A stretch of 64,000 nucleotides of DNA from DATMNR01 sp963702765 (GTDB lineage: Bacteria > Chloroflexota > Ktedonobacteria > Ktedonobacterales > Ktedonobacteraceae): NCBI GenBank assembly GCA_963702765.1, contig CAVPEB010000054.1:62001-126000 (forward strand), written 5' to 3'. Of this stretch, positions 18,001-24,902 are shown in pieces. The notes under the pieces are model-generated. The model had not been told where the DNA came from. It was given only the letters and a program-made list of their open reading frames with translations, and did not search any database. How positions within the stretch are numbered: the first letter of the stretch is position 1; each line of letters starts with the position of its first letter. A program made the position numbers and the translations under genes.

Positions 18001-18369
18001 CGTAAGGCTGAAGGAAGCGAGGTCATTTCCTCTTTCTATAGAGATGAAAGGTGTGATTTCGCCATCAAGCCTCGCCTCGTGAGCGTAAGCAATTGGCCCT
18101 TCTATACTTGGAACCGAACAGGGATATGGATCGAGGGAGCAGAGAAAGCAGTTGTGCTGTGTTTGATCCTGGCTTAGACCATTGAATGCTACCATTGAAT
18201 GTGAACTCTCCTGCAACCCTGGTGTAGAATGGATATCTATAGGTGTTGCAGGAAGTGTAAGGGACGAACGGATTTTCGTCAAGTCGATGCTAACCAATCC
18301 GATTTCCTCAGAAGTACCCCAGTAAAGGTATAATGTTCCTAAAGACATTTGGAAGAAAAGAGGTATCAC
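14992..18369 (-). CDS. Dna2-like Fe-S nuclease / SF1B helicase
   Basis: 1125 residues. The first ~180 match nothing I recognise. About 190-460 is a RecB/Cas4-type PD-(D/E)XK nuclease: His221, Asp343 (GRLDVL), Glu357-x-Lys359 (LELKTG) and Gln376. Cys196 with Cys446, 449 and 455 (CTKCAMLTQC) frame an iron-sulfur cluster as in Cas4, AddB and Dna2. About 660-1110 is an SF1B helicase: Walker A HGPPGTGKT at 691-699, Walker B IIDEAGQ, GDEKQLPP, QYRM, DTVDRFQGGE and NVALTRA. It probably acts in DNA repair or replication-fork processing. The start is uncertain (GTG 18369, ATG 18348 or a TTG near 18294 behind TGAGGAA). It contains the GRNELRPY repeat at 493-500. Confidence 0.85.
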   Translation of the reverse strand: MIPLFFQMSLGTLYLYWGTSEEIGLVSIDLTKIRSSLTLPATPIDIHSTPGLQESSHSMVAFNGLSQDQTQHNCFLCSLDPYPCSVPSIEGPIAYAHEARLDGEITPFISIERGNDLASFSLTHHYRGLVRSLIELGDGLRAKKLTLRVFHLPQATSAIDRNGRTVYRYRANEYTLAILEPDTILNITDLNDADYCARQFLLNRVVSSPQSAAMIRGNMVHNSFKELLKEYDRGELMTGYAINGNETPHATLRRHFEQALERSAIDLALINTSPEEMRTESMSHLDSLASWFQNQGATLWDMPATASSEDDYTDMPEEHRSQNMVRAETFLLAPEIGLRGRLDVLWRQTGRQRLLELKTGKATGELPIPSHRWQVQGYHALLAVRRDPKMKKALALLLYSGTPGEAQTCDIRFTVTQMQRVIEKRNMLVFSHITGIPPAPPGASRCTKCAMLTQCEQVSSFLNWQAPEPELPEIDDGSIAQNGHGAGTVIGRNELRPYKITSQDREFFAKYYNLMQMEGLEGEKQQALLWQLQVEERVEQGTAIKDLRPLAKPVPTGHGEWQQTFTCTNTSELRVGDEILLSDGNPITGEVVTGSVLAISADEATVWSPELIARPTLIDRYDINSVHIRTLQNLLRWLQTDPHLRSLVSGTIQPKFDTKIQVSPRSDFNVEQNLAVERAMQMKDYLLIHGPPGTGKTSVIAEIVKRYCSLGQRVMLAAFTNQAVDNMLKRLDAEGVHDFMRLGSSRNVDNAIADHLLKRFVEQNLKSIDTLEAVQDLLRSVSIVASTTATWSSDKYNPPTFNGVGENKENAPFLFDVAIIDEAGQLTVPAILGALRFAKRFILVGDEKQLPPLVLSKEASEAGLSKSLFNILKLSDYDYTKDNSSCVTLKVQYRMNKWISHFASKVFYDGQLIPHSSVANSLLHVAPSSRAKKDEKASITQVIDPMAPMVFLDVPGNQERAKTSDAEALAVREVVAGLLARGIAEQEIGIIAPYRAQVANLRRHLFKDDETIGWEALAYDTQLNVDTVDRFQGGERSVIIMSFATSITPEADSQLRDHLTNPNRLNVALTRAQKKLILVGNASALEELPVFERLLVYCRGLNTIITYDSHQFRMQELPFVRRILQ
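16879..16900. repeat. Intragenic palindromic element, copy 1 (in helicase)
   Basis: AGGGCGCAAT and its exact complement ATTGCGCCCT flank a 2-base centre. On the minus strand it encodes GRNELRPY in the helicase frame. The same element with two changes is found at 60742-60763 inside uvrA, in the same frame. It falls in the poorly conserved linker between the nuclease and helicase parts. Confidence 0.8.
18329..18334 (+). promoter_or_regulatory. -10 box for the DUF711 gene
   Basis: Perfect TATAAT 38 bases before ATG 18372; no good -35 element is visible at the usual distance (TTCCTC at about 18304). The in-frame ATG at 18333 overlaps this box, which argues against it being the start codon. The helicase gene starts divergently in the same short region. 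Confidence 0.4.
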
Positions 18370-18371
18370 CT

Positions 18372-19553
18372 ATGCCAACCCCTCCAATACGTACCATCAC
18401 ACTTGGACTTGCAGATCAACATCCACTCAGGTCAGATGCCATTCAACAAGCCTCCACGATATTAAAACGTGCCAGTGATCGCTATACTGAAGCAGGATAT
18501 GAAGTACAGACAGTGAGGCTCTCGACTCGTTCAATTTTTGACGATCTTGCTGATTGGTCGTCTACTGCCTTGATCGACTATGTACAAGATCTTCAACGTA
18601 TGCTAGATGATCATAGTATAAACTTTTGTTCGCTAGGAACGGCTCATGCCGCTCGTCCCAAATTTCCTCTGAAGCGTATTGAACTGATCACCAATATGCT
18701 TGCTCCAACTAGCGCGCTGAATGCAACTGTACAACTTGCGACTAAGAAGCATAGTTTACGCCCAGAGGCGGCGTTAGCAGCAGCGGAAGTCATGAATCGC
18801 CTTGCCACTGAGACAGCTGAGGGCTTCGGAAATTTCCGTTTTGCAGCTCTGGCCTGTGTTGACCCTGGTAGTCCTTTCTTTCCCTCAGCATATCACGAAG
18901 GGCCAGCCAGCCTGTCTCTCGGATTGCAGGGTGCGAGCATCATAGCAGATGCTTTCCTTGCTCAAAAGAAACCCCTCACTACTCCTATTGAATTGACGAA
19001 AATTACCGATCTGGTGAAAGCGAAGCTCATTGAACGTGCTTTGCCAATCATATCTTTGGGTCAGTCTCTTGCCAGCGACTTTGGCCTGTCGTTCGGCGGA
19101 ATTGATCTATCACCCGCACCTCTAGGCGAAGATAGCATTGTATCGGCTTTAGAGGTGAGTGGGTATGGACCAATCGGGAGTTCTGGCACAGTTGCTTTGG
19201 TTGCCGCTCTCACTTCTGCACTGAAAGGCACAGGGTTGCCAACCTGTGGCTATTGTGGTCTCATGTTGCCTGTGCTGGAAGATGCAACGTTAGGTCAAAG
19301 ATGGGAGGAGGGCCTTGTTACCACACATGAGTTGTTACTCTACTCTGCTGTTTGTGGTACAGGCTTAGATACCGTGCCTCTGCCCGGCGATACAGAACCA
19401 ACAGAAATTGCTCGTCTCTTATGTGATGTAGCCACCTTGGCATTGCGCTTGAACAAACCACTCTCTGCTCGCCTTTTCCCTGTTCCAGGCAAAAAATCTG
19501 GTCAACGAACAGAATTTACATCACCATATTTAACCAATACACTTGTGCTGTGA
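18372..19553 (+). CDS. DUF711 (UPF0210) family protein
   Basis: About 393 residues. The N-terminus (MPTPPIRTITLGLADQHPL) and the stretches VDPGSPFFPSAYHEG, FGGIDLSPAP, GTVALVAALTSALK and CGYCGLMLPVLED match DUF711/UPF0210 proteins, relatives of glycyl-radical folds with no settled function. ATG 18372 has AGAGGT upstream and starts at the conserved region; an upstream ATG at 18333 overlaps a promoter box. Divergent from the Dna2-like gene. No partner gene (such as an ACT-domain protein) is adjacent. Confidence 0.82.
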   Translation: MPTPPIRTITLGLADQHPLRSDAIQQASTILKRASDRYTEAGYEVQTVRLSTRSIFDDLADWSSTALIDYVQDLQRMLDDHSINFCSLGTAHAARPKFPLKRIELITNMLAPTSALNATVQLATKKHSLRPEAALAAAEVMNRLATETAEGFGNFRFAALACVDPGSPFFPSAYHEGPASLSLGLQGASIIADAFLAQKKPLTTPIELTKITDLVKAKLIERALPIISLGQSLASDFGLSFGGIDLSPAPLGEDSIVSALEVSGYGPIGSSGTVALVAALTSALKGTGLPTCGYCGLMLPVLEDATLGQRWEEGLVTTHELLLYSAVCGTGLDTVPLPGDTEPTEIARLLCDVATLALRLNKPLSARLFPVPGKKSGQRTEFTSPYLTNTLVL

Positions 19554-19718
19554 ATTTTGCCATAAATAAGTGCCAATGTATTGCGTACTCCGTCAATTCA
19601 TCGGCACAGTGTGAGTGTTCTTAGATATATCAGTATTATTTTGTTAATCTGCACTCTCTGCCCTCATTAACTGGCTCGTTCCCGAAATGGAAGTGCATCA
19701 ACAGATTAAACAAATCCT

Positions 19719-20321
19719 CTATAAGTTATAAGTCAGGCTACTTCCCCAGAGAACGTCCATTACTCCCTCATAGGAGTTTTTTAGGTTCTCGTAAAGATTT
19801 GCGTTTTCAATAGCAAGCGCGGCTAGACTCGCTAGTACCGAGAGGAACTGTATGTCATCATCGTGAAAGATACAAGGTACATTTGTGTAAACACGTAGCA
19901 CTCCGATAGCTTCACCACGTACCTCCAATGGCACACATAATACGGAAACTATGCCTTCGCGTCTAGCCGCTTCTACATATTGAAATCGTGTATCATTACT
20001 TACATCTGGGATAAACACGTTTTTGCCGCTCAAGGCCTCGCTATCGATAGGGCTATGTTCAACATCAACGGGGCCTTTCGCAAGATATCCACTACTCAAC
20101 CCATATACAGCGCTCAATTGGAGTTGGCCTGTGCGTGAATCGAGTAATCGCAACACGCAAGCTTTAACTTGCATTGCCTCCGTGATACTCTTTACGACGC
20201 TTTGCAAAACGTCTTGCAGTTCAAGGCTGGATGAAATAGTCATGGCAGCCTGGTAGAGTGCTGTGTAATAATCTTTATGCGAACGAGTAGGATTAGTGGC
20301 TGGGTTGGAATTGGAATTCAT
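19719..20321 (-). CDS. GAF domain sensory protein
   Basis: 200 residues made almost wholly of one GAF domain (about 20-180): LQSVVKSITEAMQVKACVLR, FIPDVSNDTRF, VLCVPLEVRGEAIGVLRVY and FLSVLASLAALAIENANLY. No kinase, cyclase or DNA-binding domain follows, so it may sense a small molecule or redox state and act on a partner protein. It has no membrane segment. The start ATG follows GGGAGGAA. It stands alone in its transcription unit, about 165 bases from the DUF711 gene end. Confidence 0.85.
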   Translation of the reverse strand: MNSNSNPATNPTRSHKDYYTALYQAAMTISSSLELQDVLQSVVKSITEAMQVKACVLRLLDSRTGQLQLSAVYGLSSGYLAKGPVDVEHSPIDSEALSGKNVFIPDVSNDTRFQYVEAARREGIVSVLCVPLEVRGEAIGVLRVYTNVPCIFHDDDIQFLSVLASLAALAIENANLYENLKNSYEGVMDVLWGSSLTYNL

Positions 20322-20495
20322 CGAACTGTTCCTCCCGAAGTAGATAATGCAAAAAGGTGAAAAGAGCTATGTAAATCTGAGATAGTATGTTTAATTATAA
20401 CATATGAAGCACACTGAATTGGGCAATAACGTAGTAAGACCACAATTATTGGTGTTAAAAGCAATGAAAGTCATAGATGAGTAATCGGCTTGTTG

Positions 20496-20990
20496 TTATA
20501 TCGTATCCTGGACAACCCAGACCCTGCATGGTGAATTAGACAGGACATAGGGAATGGTCTTACCAAGATAGCTGGACTTAGTATGGCCTTTGTGTGTATC
20601 ACGTACCAGGCCAAGCAAGATTAAGGCGCAAGCATGGTCTTTTGCTTCATCAACAATAGCTGGTCCGGCGTCGCGTGTCTGCACAACTTCAGCAACTGCT
20701 TCACATCCCGCGTCATCTGCTATTGCCAGCGCCTCGTTGAGTAACTTATCAGCCTCTTCAGATTCTTTGGTGAGAGTTGCTTTAAGTGGCAATGTACGAG
20801 GAACCTCAATGATGTGGACAAGATGAACTTTGCGTCTAGCCTTTTTTGCCATGAAACAGGCAAGGCGTACCAGTTCAATATCTAGTTTATTACCATCTAC
20901 AATTACAGCTATATCGCCTGTTGCTCCAACCCCTGGAGCAGATTTGCTCGTCTCTGTCTCGTCTTTGGCTCTACGCCATAGGTGAACCAT
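20496..20990 (-). CDS. Universal stress protein (UspA family)
   Basis: 164 residues, one Usp domain after a ~25-residue N-terminal extension. The start DIAVIVDGNKLDIELVRLA aligns with the first strand of UspA. The C-terminal end LGLVRDTHKGHTKSSYLGKT keeps the G-2x-G-9x-(S/T)-type nucleotide-binding pattern only partly, then VLSNSPCRVWVV closes the fold. The initial Val-Asp pair fits ATP-binding members. It is possibly involved in survival under stress. The start ATG follows AGGAGAGATATA. It is monocistronic. Confidence 0.85.
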   Translation of the reverse strand: MVHLWRRAKDETETSKSAPGVGATGDIAVIVDGNKLDIELVRLACFMAKKARRKVHLVHIIEVPRTLPLKATLTKESEEADKLLNEALAIADDAGCEAVAEVVQTRDAGPAIVDEAKDHACALILLGLVRDTHKGHTKSSYLGKTIPYVLSNSPCRVWVVQDTI

Positions 20991-21167
20991 TATATCTCTC
21001 CTCCTGCGGGAACATGATAAATCAGCATCATTTCTTAATTGTAGTATCCATACAACGGATCCTCTTCAATGAGTTCCAACAGGTTATACCTGATTCTAAA
21101 CTCTAACTCAGCCGCCGTCAATGGTGGAAATGCACAGCAATGGCACAGTTTTATGCTGTGATAGTGT

Positions 21168-21476
21168 CTATTCAGGTTCAATTGTCGCAGTAAGACCATA
21201 GCTTAGTAAACATTCCTGGTAATATTCCGCAATTTCCTTGGGACAAACAACAACTACTGCGCTACCTGTGAGATGCGCAGTCAGCATAATATACTCAGCT
21301 TCGGTTTGTGTTAGATGGTTGATGGTACGCAGAAGCACAGCGACGACGAAATCCATATCATTGTAATCATCGTTAAAAAGAATAACTTTGTACGGGGGGA
21401 ACAATTTGGCACGTTGACGTACTAATTCCTCAGTTTCCGTCTCTAGACGGGGTCGTTTTGAGAGATTATTGGACAT
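21168..21476 (-). CDS. clpS: ATP-dependent Clp protease adaptor ClpS
   Basis: 102 residues, the normal length. ClpS delivers N-degron substrates (bulky hydrophobic N-termini) to ClpA- or ClpC-type unfoldases. The core PPYKVILFNDDYNDMDFVV includes the conserved Asn-Asp-Asp that binds the substrate N-terminus, followed by the helix ending in TEAEYIMLTAHLTG and the strand AVVVVCPKEIAEYY. No clpA or clpC gene is in the window, so the partner is encoded elsewhere. The start ATG lies downstream of a GGAGATTACT site. Confidence 0.93.
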   Translation of the reverse strand: MSNNLSKRPRLETETEELVRQRAKLFPPYKVILFNDDYNDMDFVVAVLLRTINHLTQTEAEYIMLTAHLTGSAVVVVCPKEIAEYYQECLLSYGLTATIEPE

Positions 21477-21558
21477 GTTGAGTAATCTCCGAAACCAGCG
21501 CTGTTCAGGATGATTCGGCTATACTAATTGTAACTAATCGCTTTGGATATTACTAGTG

Positions 21559-22134
21559 CTAAGTTTCACGCCCAACACTTCTATCTATCTTCCCTTTATT
21601 GTTTATTAGAATAGCTCTTGCTTTCGACTTACGGCTGATATTATCAGGATCTTGTAATCGTATCGCGATAACTGTTTGTGATTCTTGCTCGGGTTTTTTA
21701 GCAGGTGTGTTGACATTTGCCAGATCTTGACCAATTGCTCCGCGTACAGGTCCCCTGCGCAATAGGCCAACTATAACCCCCAGTATCACACCAACTACTA
21801 CACCTGCCAGAGTAGCTAACAATATAGGATGTGATTGTATCGCAAAATCTGCGACCCCGAACATCACCCCCCCCAGAATTAACCCGAATACAATGGCAAG
21901 CAAAATGATCAGCGTTGGGTTCGGCCCCGGGCGAGTGGTTTGCAGAAAAACTGAACTACGATTACGGTCAGGACCATGCTCGCGAAATTGTCCTCCAGCC
22001 ACACTACCCGCTGCCAAACGAAATACTTCATCCTCTCCATAATTTTCTTTATGTAGCTTGCTCTCTGCATTATCTGCTTCACTCTGGCTATTGAAGACCG
22101 CGAGCAAATCATAATCCATTTCTTGTTGTTGCAT
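21559..22134 (-). CDS. Membrane protein with general-stress-type N-terminal domain
   Basis: About 191 residues. The N-terminal ~60 residues (MDYDLLAVFNSQSEADNAE) resemble the short domain of general stress protein 17M/YflT-type proteins. Two strongly hydrophobic Gly-rich segments follow (about 80-105 and 110-135, LAIVFGLILGGVMFGV and ATLAGVVVGVILGVIVG). The C-terminal tail is charged. ATG 22134 is chosen because AGGAGC precedes it; the longer frame adds 25 residues without a ribosome site. Function unknown. It fits the stress theme of its neighbours ClpS and UspA, which is only suggestive. Confidence 0.65.
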   Translation of the reverse strand: MQQQEMDYDLLAVFNSQSEADNAESKLHKENYGEDEVFRLAAGSVAGGQFREHGPDRNRSSVFLQTTRPGPNPTLIILLAIVFGLILGGVMFGVADFAIQSHPILLATLAGVVVGVILGVIVGLLRRGPVRGAIGQDLANVNTPAKKPEQESQTVIAIRLQDPDNISRKSKARAILINNKGKIDRSVGRET

Positions 22135-22303
22135 ATCAAAAGCTCCTGAAAGCAATACATAGTATTCCCTATTTTTACACCACGTATTATAGCTAATGAC
22201 TGGATGCATGTATAGAGATAGTATTTCAGGTCATTTTGGGGCGGATAAATAGGCTACCCTTCTATGTTGTCTCATAACTAGATAAAAAGTCATCAAAGCT
22301 TGA

Positions 22304-22372
22304 TGTCATCCTTTGCGAAGCGAAGGATCTCGTACATCTGGTTAAGATGCTTCGTTGATGTGAGGCATGACA
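22304..22372. repeat. Degenerate dispersed palindromic repeat (TGTCATCC...GGCATGACA)
   Basis: A ~69-base intergenic element begins TGTCATCCTTTGCGAAGCG and ends GGCATGACA. Inside, ATCCTTTGC/GCGAAGGAT forms a 9-bp stem with a GAA loop, and GATGCTTCG echoes it in reverse. It resembles the widely dispersed TCATCCTGAGCGAAGCGAAGGATC repeat that I recall from several bacterial phyla. An adjacent small palindrome (CATCAA/TTGATG) lies at 22291-22305. The rest of the ~370-base gap before the next gene shows no coding. Confidence 0.6.
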
Positions 22373-22555
22373 ACGCTCATTCCTGCCTCTTCTGAAAACC
22401 TGCTTTATTTTACTCTGTTATCCTGATCAATAAACAGCACAGAATGCCTATGATATACTTGTTCAAGGATACGCCTATAGTAGTAAGCAACTTCAATTCG
22501 GAAAGATTTATGGCAACACAAAACAGTCCCAGTAGAGCAAAATTCCAATATCCGA

Positions 22556-23716
22556 GTGGTACTTTTTATCGGGCTTGCAATCCTCATCGTAGCAAGTGGT
22601 ATTTTCTTTTTCGCGAAATCCAGAACATCCCAGTCTCACACTCAACAACATCTCACAAATCCAGCTAGCTCGAACGATGCCATGTTTGGCTTTAATGTGC
22701 AACGCACGCACTTTAATCAATCAGAACAAATCCTGAACACAAGCAATGTCTCGCGACTCGTGCCCCTTTGGTCGACACCTACCGCAGCTTATATTAACTC
22801 ATCACCAGCAGTTTCTGGCGGTATTGTCTATATTGGCTCGAATGACAAGGCAATGTATGCCTTAAATGCGACCACGGGAAAAATTCTTTGGGCGCACAAT
22901 GCAAATGATGGCGTTGGCTCTTCACCCGCAGTTGCCAATGGTATTGTCTATGTTGGCTCAGATGACAACAGCCTGTATGCCTTTAATGCCAGAACTGGAG
23001 TCACTATCTGGATTTATGCAACTGGCGGGCCTGTCTGGTCTTCACCAATTGTCGCAAATGGAGTAGTCTATGTTGGTTCGAATGATAATGTGTTATATGC
23101 CCTGAATGCAGCGACAGGGAAGGTTCTTTGGACACATACCACCGATAACTTCGTTTCCTCCTCACCTGCTGTTGTAAATGGTGTACTCTATGTTGGCTCA
23201 GAGGACGATAGACTGTATGCCCTGGATGCCAGAACTGGAAAAACGCTGTGGGTATCCTCTGTTAGCTTGCCATTCCGCGTCTCCTCGCCAGCAATAGCGA
23301 ATGGCATGGTCTATATTGGCTCGGAGGATCGTTATGTGTATGCATTCAATGCTGAGACAGGACAACTTCAGTGGAAAGCTCAAACGGGCAATTTGATCCA
23401 CTCCTCGCCAGCAGTGGCAAATGGCATCCTTTATATTGGGTCTACCGATGGCAAGCTCTATGCTTTTGACGCTATGACTGGAAAACCTCGTTGGACATTT
23501 TTAACAGGAAACAAGATCTACTCCTCGCCAACTGTTGCCAATGGTATCGTCTTTATCACTTCGCAAGATCACAAGCTCTATGCGCTTGATGCAATAAGTG
23601 GTACAGTACTTTGGACCTATGCTACAGGAGATGCCATCGACTCTTCGCCTGCTGTTGTAAATGGCGTGGTCTATGTTGGTTCATATGATGGCAAGGTGTA
23701 TGCATTTCATGTGTAG
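22556..23716 (+). CDS. Membrane-anchored PQQ-type beta-propeller protein
   Basis: 386 residues: an N-terminal membrane anchor (LFIGLAILIVASGIFFF) then eight repeats of about 40 residues, each like SSPAVANGIVYVGS followed by LYALNA-TGK--W; the eighth is short. This is the PQQ/BamB-type WD-like propeller. PQQ or metal binding is not shown and many such proteins are scaffolds. GTG 22556 has no ribosome site. ATG 22510 does (GGAAAG) but is in the frame one base behind; an extra A in the AAAA run at 22539-22542 would explain this and would give MATQNSPSRA before the anchor. The true N-terminus is therefore probably 22510 with a +1 frameshift. Confidence 0.8.
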   Translation: MVLFIGLAILIVASGIFFFAKSRTSQSHTQQHLTNPASSNDAMFGFNVQRTHFNQSEQILNTSNVSRLVPLWSTPTAAYINSSPAVSGGIVYIGSNDKAMYALNATTGKILWAHNANDGVGSSPAVANGIVYVGSDDNSLYAFNARTGVTIWIYATGGPVWSSPIVANGVVYVGSNDNVLYALNAATGKVLWTHTTDNFVSSSPAVVNGVLYVGSEDDRLYALDARTGKTLWVSSVSLPFRVSSPAIANGMVYIGSEDRYVYAFNAETGQLQWKAQTGNLIHSSPAVANGILYIGSTDGKLYAFDAMTGKPRWTFLTGNKIYSSPTVANGIVFITSQDHKLYALDAISGTVLWTYATGDAIDSSPAVVNGVVYVGSYDGKVYAFHV

Positions 23717-23952
23717 GTTTTTTGAGGAGAGTACGTCAATGCAAGTTGAGCAGAGGTATTTAGCAGGAACTAATAGAAGACTGGCGTCATTGATGAAGGC
23801 TTGCCAGACACTTTTCAATCAGTAAATAACATAGTATACTACTGTAGCCGGTGGAGACCAGACAATGAGGCTTTAACCGGCTTAACTGTAGATATATTTT
23901 TACAGGCAGTGGACAGGAGATTACCTGGCACAACCTGGCAGGAGGGTTTGTT

Positions 23953-24894
23953 ATGCAATGTAGAACGTGTGGGTTTATGCTTCCAGAGGGAGCAACGTTT
24001 TGCACGAATTGTGGTGCTCAAATGAATAGTCAAGGAAATGTAGGGAACCAACCTGCCGGACCTTCGCAGGTAGAGCCTACCGTCGCGGCATCCTCACCCT
24101 ATCAAACACCACCAATAAATCCATCTCCAAACCAGCAGGGTGTTCCACCAACAGTCTATGGTGCGCCATATAGTACGCCACAGCAATATTCTTATGAAGC
24201 TCCACCACCACCACCGCCATCTAATGTATATGGGACTCCACCACCGCCAAACGCCTATGGTACTCCATACGCACAAACGCCAGGTTATGGTCAGACTCCT
24301 GGTTCCTATGTGCCACCAACTCCTCCTCCTGGTCGCAAAGGCCCGCGAGTCGGATTGATCATTGGTATTATAGTACTTGTGCTTTTGATAGTTGTTGGTG
24401 GATTACTGGCGCTACGCGGTGCTGCAAACAATTCAACGGCAAATAACGTAACACCAACTGCTACTACAGCATCGTCGACCGCGACAACAGCAACTACACC
24501 AGCAGTGACACCTACGTCGGGCTCTACCTCACCATCGGGCGCACAAATTGATCCAGCGGCAGCGGCTATTATCACAAAAGCACAAACGTCGAGTGCTATC
24601 GATAGCAACGATTTTCCTACACATATAACAAGCAACTTTGGTGTGGGGCAGAACGTCTATGTCACATTTAATCTGACTACAAATGGACAGTCAGGATATG
24701 CAGAAGCAAAGTTGTACAGTGACACCACCTTCGTGGGGAATAAAATATTGACGATCCAATCAAATTTCGATCATGGTTACTTTACAGCATCATTAAATCA
24801 GGCCTCAACTGGAACGGTCGAGTTGTACTGGTGTACAAAATCAGATTGCAGTGATAACAAACTCGCAACGTTTGTAACATTTACTGTCTCGTAA
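23953..24894 (+). CDS. Zinc-ribbon membrane protein with Pro-rich linker and secreted beta domain
   Basis: 313 residues: an N-terminal double-Cys zinc ribbon (CRTCGFMLPEGATFCTNCG), a Pro/Tyr/Gln-rich linker (about 30-130), one membrane segment (GLIIGIIVLVLLIVVGGLLA), a Thr/Ser-rich extracellular stalk and a C-terminal beta-rich domain of about 95 residues (VYVTFNLTTNGQSGYAEAKL). The zinc ribbon lies inside the cell and the beta domain outside. Function unknown; the same layout recurs in neighbouring proteins. The start ATG follows AGGAGGG. The C-terminal end converges on the ligase gene with 8 bases between. Confidence 0.75.
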   Translation: MQCRTCGFMLPEGATFCTNCGAQMNSQGNVGNQPAGPSQVEPTVAASSPYQTPPINPSPNQQGVPPTVYGAPYSTPQQYSYEAPPPPPPSNVYGTPPPPNAYGTPYAQTPGYGQTPGSYVPPTPPPGRKGPRVGLIIGIIVLVLLIVVGGLLALRGAANNSTANNVTPTATTASSTATTATTPAVTPTSGSTSPSGAQIDPAAAAIITKAQTSSAIDSNDFPTHITSNFGVGQNVYVTFNLTTNGQSGYAEAKLYSDTTFVGNKILTIQSNFDHGYFTASLNQASTGTVELYWCTKSDCSDNKLATFVTFTVS

Positions 24895-24902
24895 ACGGTT
24901 TG

